Positions 13,615-15,593 of a stretch of 15,593 nucleotides of DNA are shown piece by piece. The DNA lies in NCBI GenBank assembly GCA_023411445.1, contig JAEYOT010000849.1, positions 1 to 15,593 on the forward strand, read 5' to 3'. Below the pieces are notes generated by a model. It had not been told where the DNA came from. It did not search any database and worked only from the letters and a program-made list of their open reading frames with translations. Position numbers and translations under genes: made by a program. The stretch comes from Pseudomonadota bacterium (GTDB taxonomy: Bacteria > Myxococcota_A > Polyangia > Polyangiales > Polyangiaceae). Every line of letters starts with the position of its first letter. Within the stretch, counting starts at the first letter, position 1.

Positions 13615-14427
13615 TCAACGCGTGCGTTTGGCGACGTGATCCAGCTCGAGTAAGATGGTGAGAAGCTCCTCCACTCTGTCGAGCGGCCACATGTTGGGCC
13701 CGTCACTCAGGGCTTGATCCGGGTCGGGGTGTGTCTCTAGGAAAAGGCCGGCCACCCCCACCGCGACGGCTGCGCGAGCGAGCGTCGGCACCAGCGCACG
13801 CTGCAAGCCTTTGGGGCCGAAGCCGCCCGGCTGCTGCACGGAGTGCGTCGCGTCGAAGACCACCGGACAACCTGTGTCCTTCATGACCTCGAGCGCACGC
13901 ATGTCGGAGACGATAGCGTCGTAGCCGAAGCAGGCGCCGCGCTCGCAGAGCATGACCTGCTCGTTACCGACATCGCGAAACTTCGCCACGACGTCCGTGA
14001 GATCCCACGGGGCCATGAACTGGCCACGCTTCACGTTGACCGGCCTGCCCGCCGAAGCCACGCGGTGGATGAAGCTCGTCTGCCGGACCAAGAAGGCTGG
14101 GGTCTGCAGCACGTCCACGACGCTGGCGACTTCGTCTATCGGCGTGTCCTCGTGCACGTCCGTGATGACGGGCACCCCGATCTCCTTCTTGACCAGCTCC
14201 AAGATACGGAGCCCCTTTTCCATTCCAGGCCCGCGATAGGCTCGGCCGGACTTTCGGTTGGCCTTGTCGTAACTGGACTTGAAGATGAACGGGATGCCGA
14301 GCCTGGCCGTCGTCTCCTTCAGCGCCTGAGCGGTCCTTAGCGTGGTCTCCTGCGTCTCGATGACACAGGGGCCGGCGATGAGGAACAGCGGTCGCTCGTT
14401 CCCGACTTCGAAATGCAAAAGCTTCAT
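13615..14427 (-). CDS. kdsA: 3-deoxy-8-phosphooctulonate (Kdo-8-P) synthase
   Basis: Condenses phosphoenolpyruvate with D-arabinose 5-phosphate to Kdo-8-phosphate in the cytoplasm. 270 residues, full length. Family motifs are complete: IAGPCVIE (17-24), [11 protein letters not shown] (50-60; the KANR form marks Kdo-8-P rather than DAHP synthases), RQTSF (115-119), [10 protein letters not shown] (161-170), [11 protein letters not shown] (192-202) and [13 protein letters not shown] (231-243). C21 in GPC, with H195, E231 and D242, fits the metal-dependent class typified by Aquifex KdsA, not the metal-free E. coli class, which has Asn at the cysteine position. The ATG at 14427 is chosen where homology begins; AGGGGA lies about 13 bases upstream and the frame is open further but without similarity. 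Its place with capsule glycosyltransferases suggests Kdo supply for the capsule linker. Confidence 0.95.
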   Translation of the reverse strand: MKLLHFEVGNERPLFLIAGPCVIETQETTLRTAQALKETTARLGIPFIFKSSYDKANRKSGRAYRGPGMEKGLRILELVKKEIGVPVITDVHEDTPIDEVASVVDVLQTPAFLVRQTSFIHRVASAGRPVNVKRGQFMAPWDLTDVVAKFRDVGNEQVMLCERGACFGYDAIVSDMRALEVMKDTGCPVVFDATHSVQQPGGFGPKGLQRALVPTLARAAVAVGVAGLFLETHPDPDQALSDGPNMWPLDRVEELLTILLELDHVAKRTR

Positions 14428-14594
14428 GTGAACTAAGAGTTCCCCTTGGTCCTCACCACCCTGCCGCATACCACCATGGCCGCGGGGCGCCAAGCTGCGT
14501 GACTTGAGCTCGAGCATGCTCGCCCCGTCCGTGCCCCGGCGTGTCCGACAGATTTCGGGGTGACTGCAATGACGAAACGATTGGGGCGCTGACG
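14428..14594. other. Intergenic gap between kdsA and the 3D-domain lipoprotein gene
   Basis: This 167-bp stretch probably contains the promoter of the kdsA unit, but no convincing -35/-10 pair, operator or T-tailed hairpin is seen. No protein-like frame with the local codon style was found in it. Confidence 0.3.
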
Positions 14595-15458
14595 CTATGG
14601 CCTGCGCCCGGCAGCGCGGACGCAGCGCGGACTGTCGATCACGACGGTAACACCCTTGCCAGTTGGCACCAGCCGGTTCCACAGCAGGGTGATTTCGCGG
14701 CTGCCGGTGAAGACGTCGACGTGCTGCCCTTTGACGGCTAGACCGCGATCTTCGGCCACGAAACAACCGTCGTGGGTCGAGCGTCCGTGCGCATCCCGCG
14801 CGATGCCATCGTACTCCGGAATGTAGAGCGAGGTCCCCAGGGCAATCACGCTCGAATCCACCGCGACTGTCACGAGCGGCGTGATGGCCTTACCCATCGC
14901 GCCACGGCCCCACGGAAACTGCGCCTTGTCCAGCAAGTCGAAGCAGATGCGCTGCCCGGTGCGGGGACACTCGGCGGCGCACGCGCAATCCCGCTTGGCG
15001 AAGCTGACCGTGCCACCCGCGCGCAGCGTGCCGCTGCCCTGCACGCACACGCTCTCGTAGAACGCGCGCGGCACGCTGCTGATCGGCTGGCACTGCGCGT
15101 TCATCAGGTCAATCGTCGCGCCCTCGAAGTCGCCTTCGCTGGGAAAGTCGTAGTAGGTATTCTTGAAGGTGCCGAGCACGTTCCCGACGAGGGGTGGCTT
15201 GGCTGGGCCGACGTGAGTGTAGCCGCTGCCGTCTTGCGCAGCGCCTGCGGTCGCCGGCAGTTGAGCCTCTCCGATCACCAGCGTGCGCGTGCTGCGGCGC
15301 GCCGTCGACGGCGCTCGCTCGCTCTGGGTTGCCTCCGGCGCAGGCGGCGGCGTCAGCTCGCCGTCGAGCGGCTGCGCCATCCAAGCCGAGCCCGCGGTGT
15401 TGCACGCGGTCACGAGGCTTGCGAGAGCCGCGAGCGCGGCGACCTGCACGTGGCTCAT
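14595..15458 (-). CDS. Cysteine-rich 3D-domain lipoprotein
   Basis: A 287-residue predicted lipoprotein. The signal peptide ends in lipobox LVTAC with C19 as lipidated residue and Asn next. A Pro/Ser/Thr-rich linker (about 30-90) is followed by a region with [12 protein letters not shown] and several cysteines (C123, C138, C158, C160, C164, C172), then a 3D domain (about 200-252) with [15 protein letters not shown], and three aspartates D230, D237 and D248 in THDGCF, AEDRGL and KGQHVDVF. Two further cysteines are C232 and C279, so disulfides are likely. 3D domains share the fold of the MltA lytic transglycosylase core and RlpA-like proteins, so a peptidoglycan-related role in the periplasm is possible; this is inference. 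AGGAAG lies before the ATG at 15458. It is 167 bp from kdsA, so membership in the capsule unit is uncertain. Confidence 0.8.
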   Translation of the reverse strand: MSHVQVAALAALASLVTACNTAGSAWMAQPLDGELTPPPAPEATQSERAPSTARRSTRTLVIGEAQLPATAGAAQDGSGYTHVGPAKPPLVGNVLGTFKNTYYDFPSEGDFEGATIDLMNAQCQPISSVPRAFYESVCVQGSGTLRAGGTVSFAKRDCACAAECPRTGQRICFDLLDKAQFPWGRGAMGKAITPLVTVAVDSSVIALGTSLYIPEYDGIARDAHGRSTHDGCFVAEDRGLAVKGQHVDVFTGSREITLLWNRLVPTGKGVTVVIDSPRCVRAAGRRP

Positions 15459-15539
15459 TCGCTTCGCTTCCTGTGCGGCAGTGGCGCGTTGGGCACGCTG
15501 GAAGCGCGAGCGCGCGCGCGCTCCGGATCGCACTCGCCG

Positions 15540-15585
15540 CCCGCGTCCGCCGTGACGCGGGATCGTTGCGCTTCCGTGTGCGCAA
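15540..15585. other. Two adjacent GC-rich hairpins upstream of the 3D lipoprotein gene
   Basis: CCCGCGTC (15540-15547) pairs perfectly with GACGCGGG (15554-15561) around a 6-base loop; just beyond it TTGCGC (15566-15571) pairs with GCGCAA (15580-15585) around 8 bases. Neither is followed by a T-run on either strand, so they could be a terminator of an unseen gene, a leader structure of the 3D lipoprotein mRNA, or protein sites. The remaining bases 15459-15593 show no gene; an alternating GC tract lies at about 15505-15521. Confidence 0.35.
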
Positions 15586-15593
15586 GCCAATGC

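Overview
The window is a capsule (surface polysaccharide) locus from a GC-rich Gram-negative bacterium. The high GC content, G/C-ending codons, two lipoproteins with lipobox signals, Kdo genes and a KpsMTED-type exporter fit a proteobacterium or myxobacterium; a large-genome myxobacterium (Polyangia-like) is my guess from style only, as no ribosomal or housekeeping marker is present.

Left block, minus strand, reading from 5338 to the left edge: a small outer-membrane lipoprotein, KpsM-type permease, KpsT-type ATPase, KpsE-type chain-length/co-polymerase protein, KpsD-type export protein, and the first 53 codons of a CMP-Kdo synthetase (KdsB/KpsU). Every junction either abuts or overlaps (TGA-ATG, GTGA, TGATG, ATGA, ATGA), so this is one translationally coupled operon for ABC-transporter-dependent (group 2/3-like) capsule export. 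kpsC/kpsS, the usual Kdo-linker transferases, are not in view and may lie beyond the left edge.

Middle block, plus strand, 5468-11312: a SAM methyltransferase, a 1310-residue multidomain glycosyltransferase (five LFDxxWY repeats, a DUF616/TOD1-like domain, a GT-A-like domain plus a degenerate second copy, and a GT4 domain), and a second methyltransferase whose reading frame is broken near 10969-10991, so that its last ~110 codons lie in another frame.

Right block, minus strand, 15458 to 11279: a cysteine-rich 3D-domain lipoprotein, kdsA (Kdo-8-phosphate synthase, metal-dependent type by motif), a GT4-like glycosyltransferase, and a 411-residue protein with an unrecognised N-terminal region that ends in the same LFDxxWY repeats found in the large glycosyltransferase.

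Together: KdsA and KdsB would make CMP-Kdo for a Kdo-based lipid linker; the glycosyltransferases and methyltransferases would build and decorate the glycan; KpsMT would move it across the inner membrane and KpsE/KpsD, perhaps with the small lipoprotein, across the periplasm and outer membrane. The most unusual points are the LFDxxWY repeat shared by two proteins on opposite strands (with a 22-bp perfect inverted repeat at DNA level), the modular giant transferase with a pseudo-catalytic duplicate, the TolA-like repeat extension on KpsE, the lipoprotein fused into the kps operon, and the frameshifted methyltransferase.
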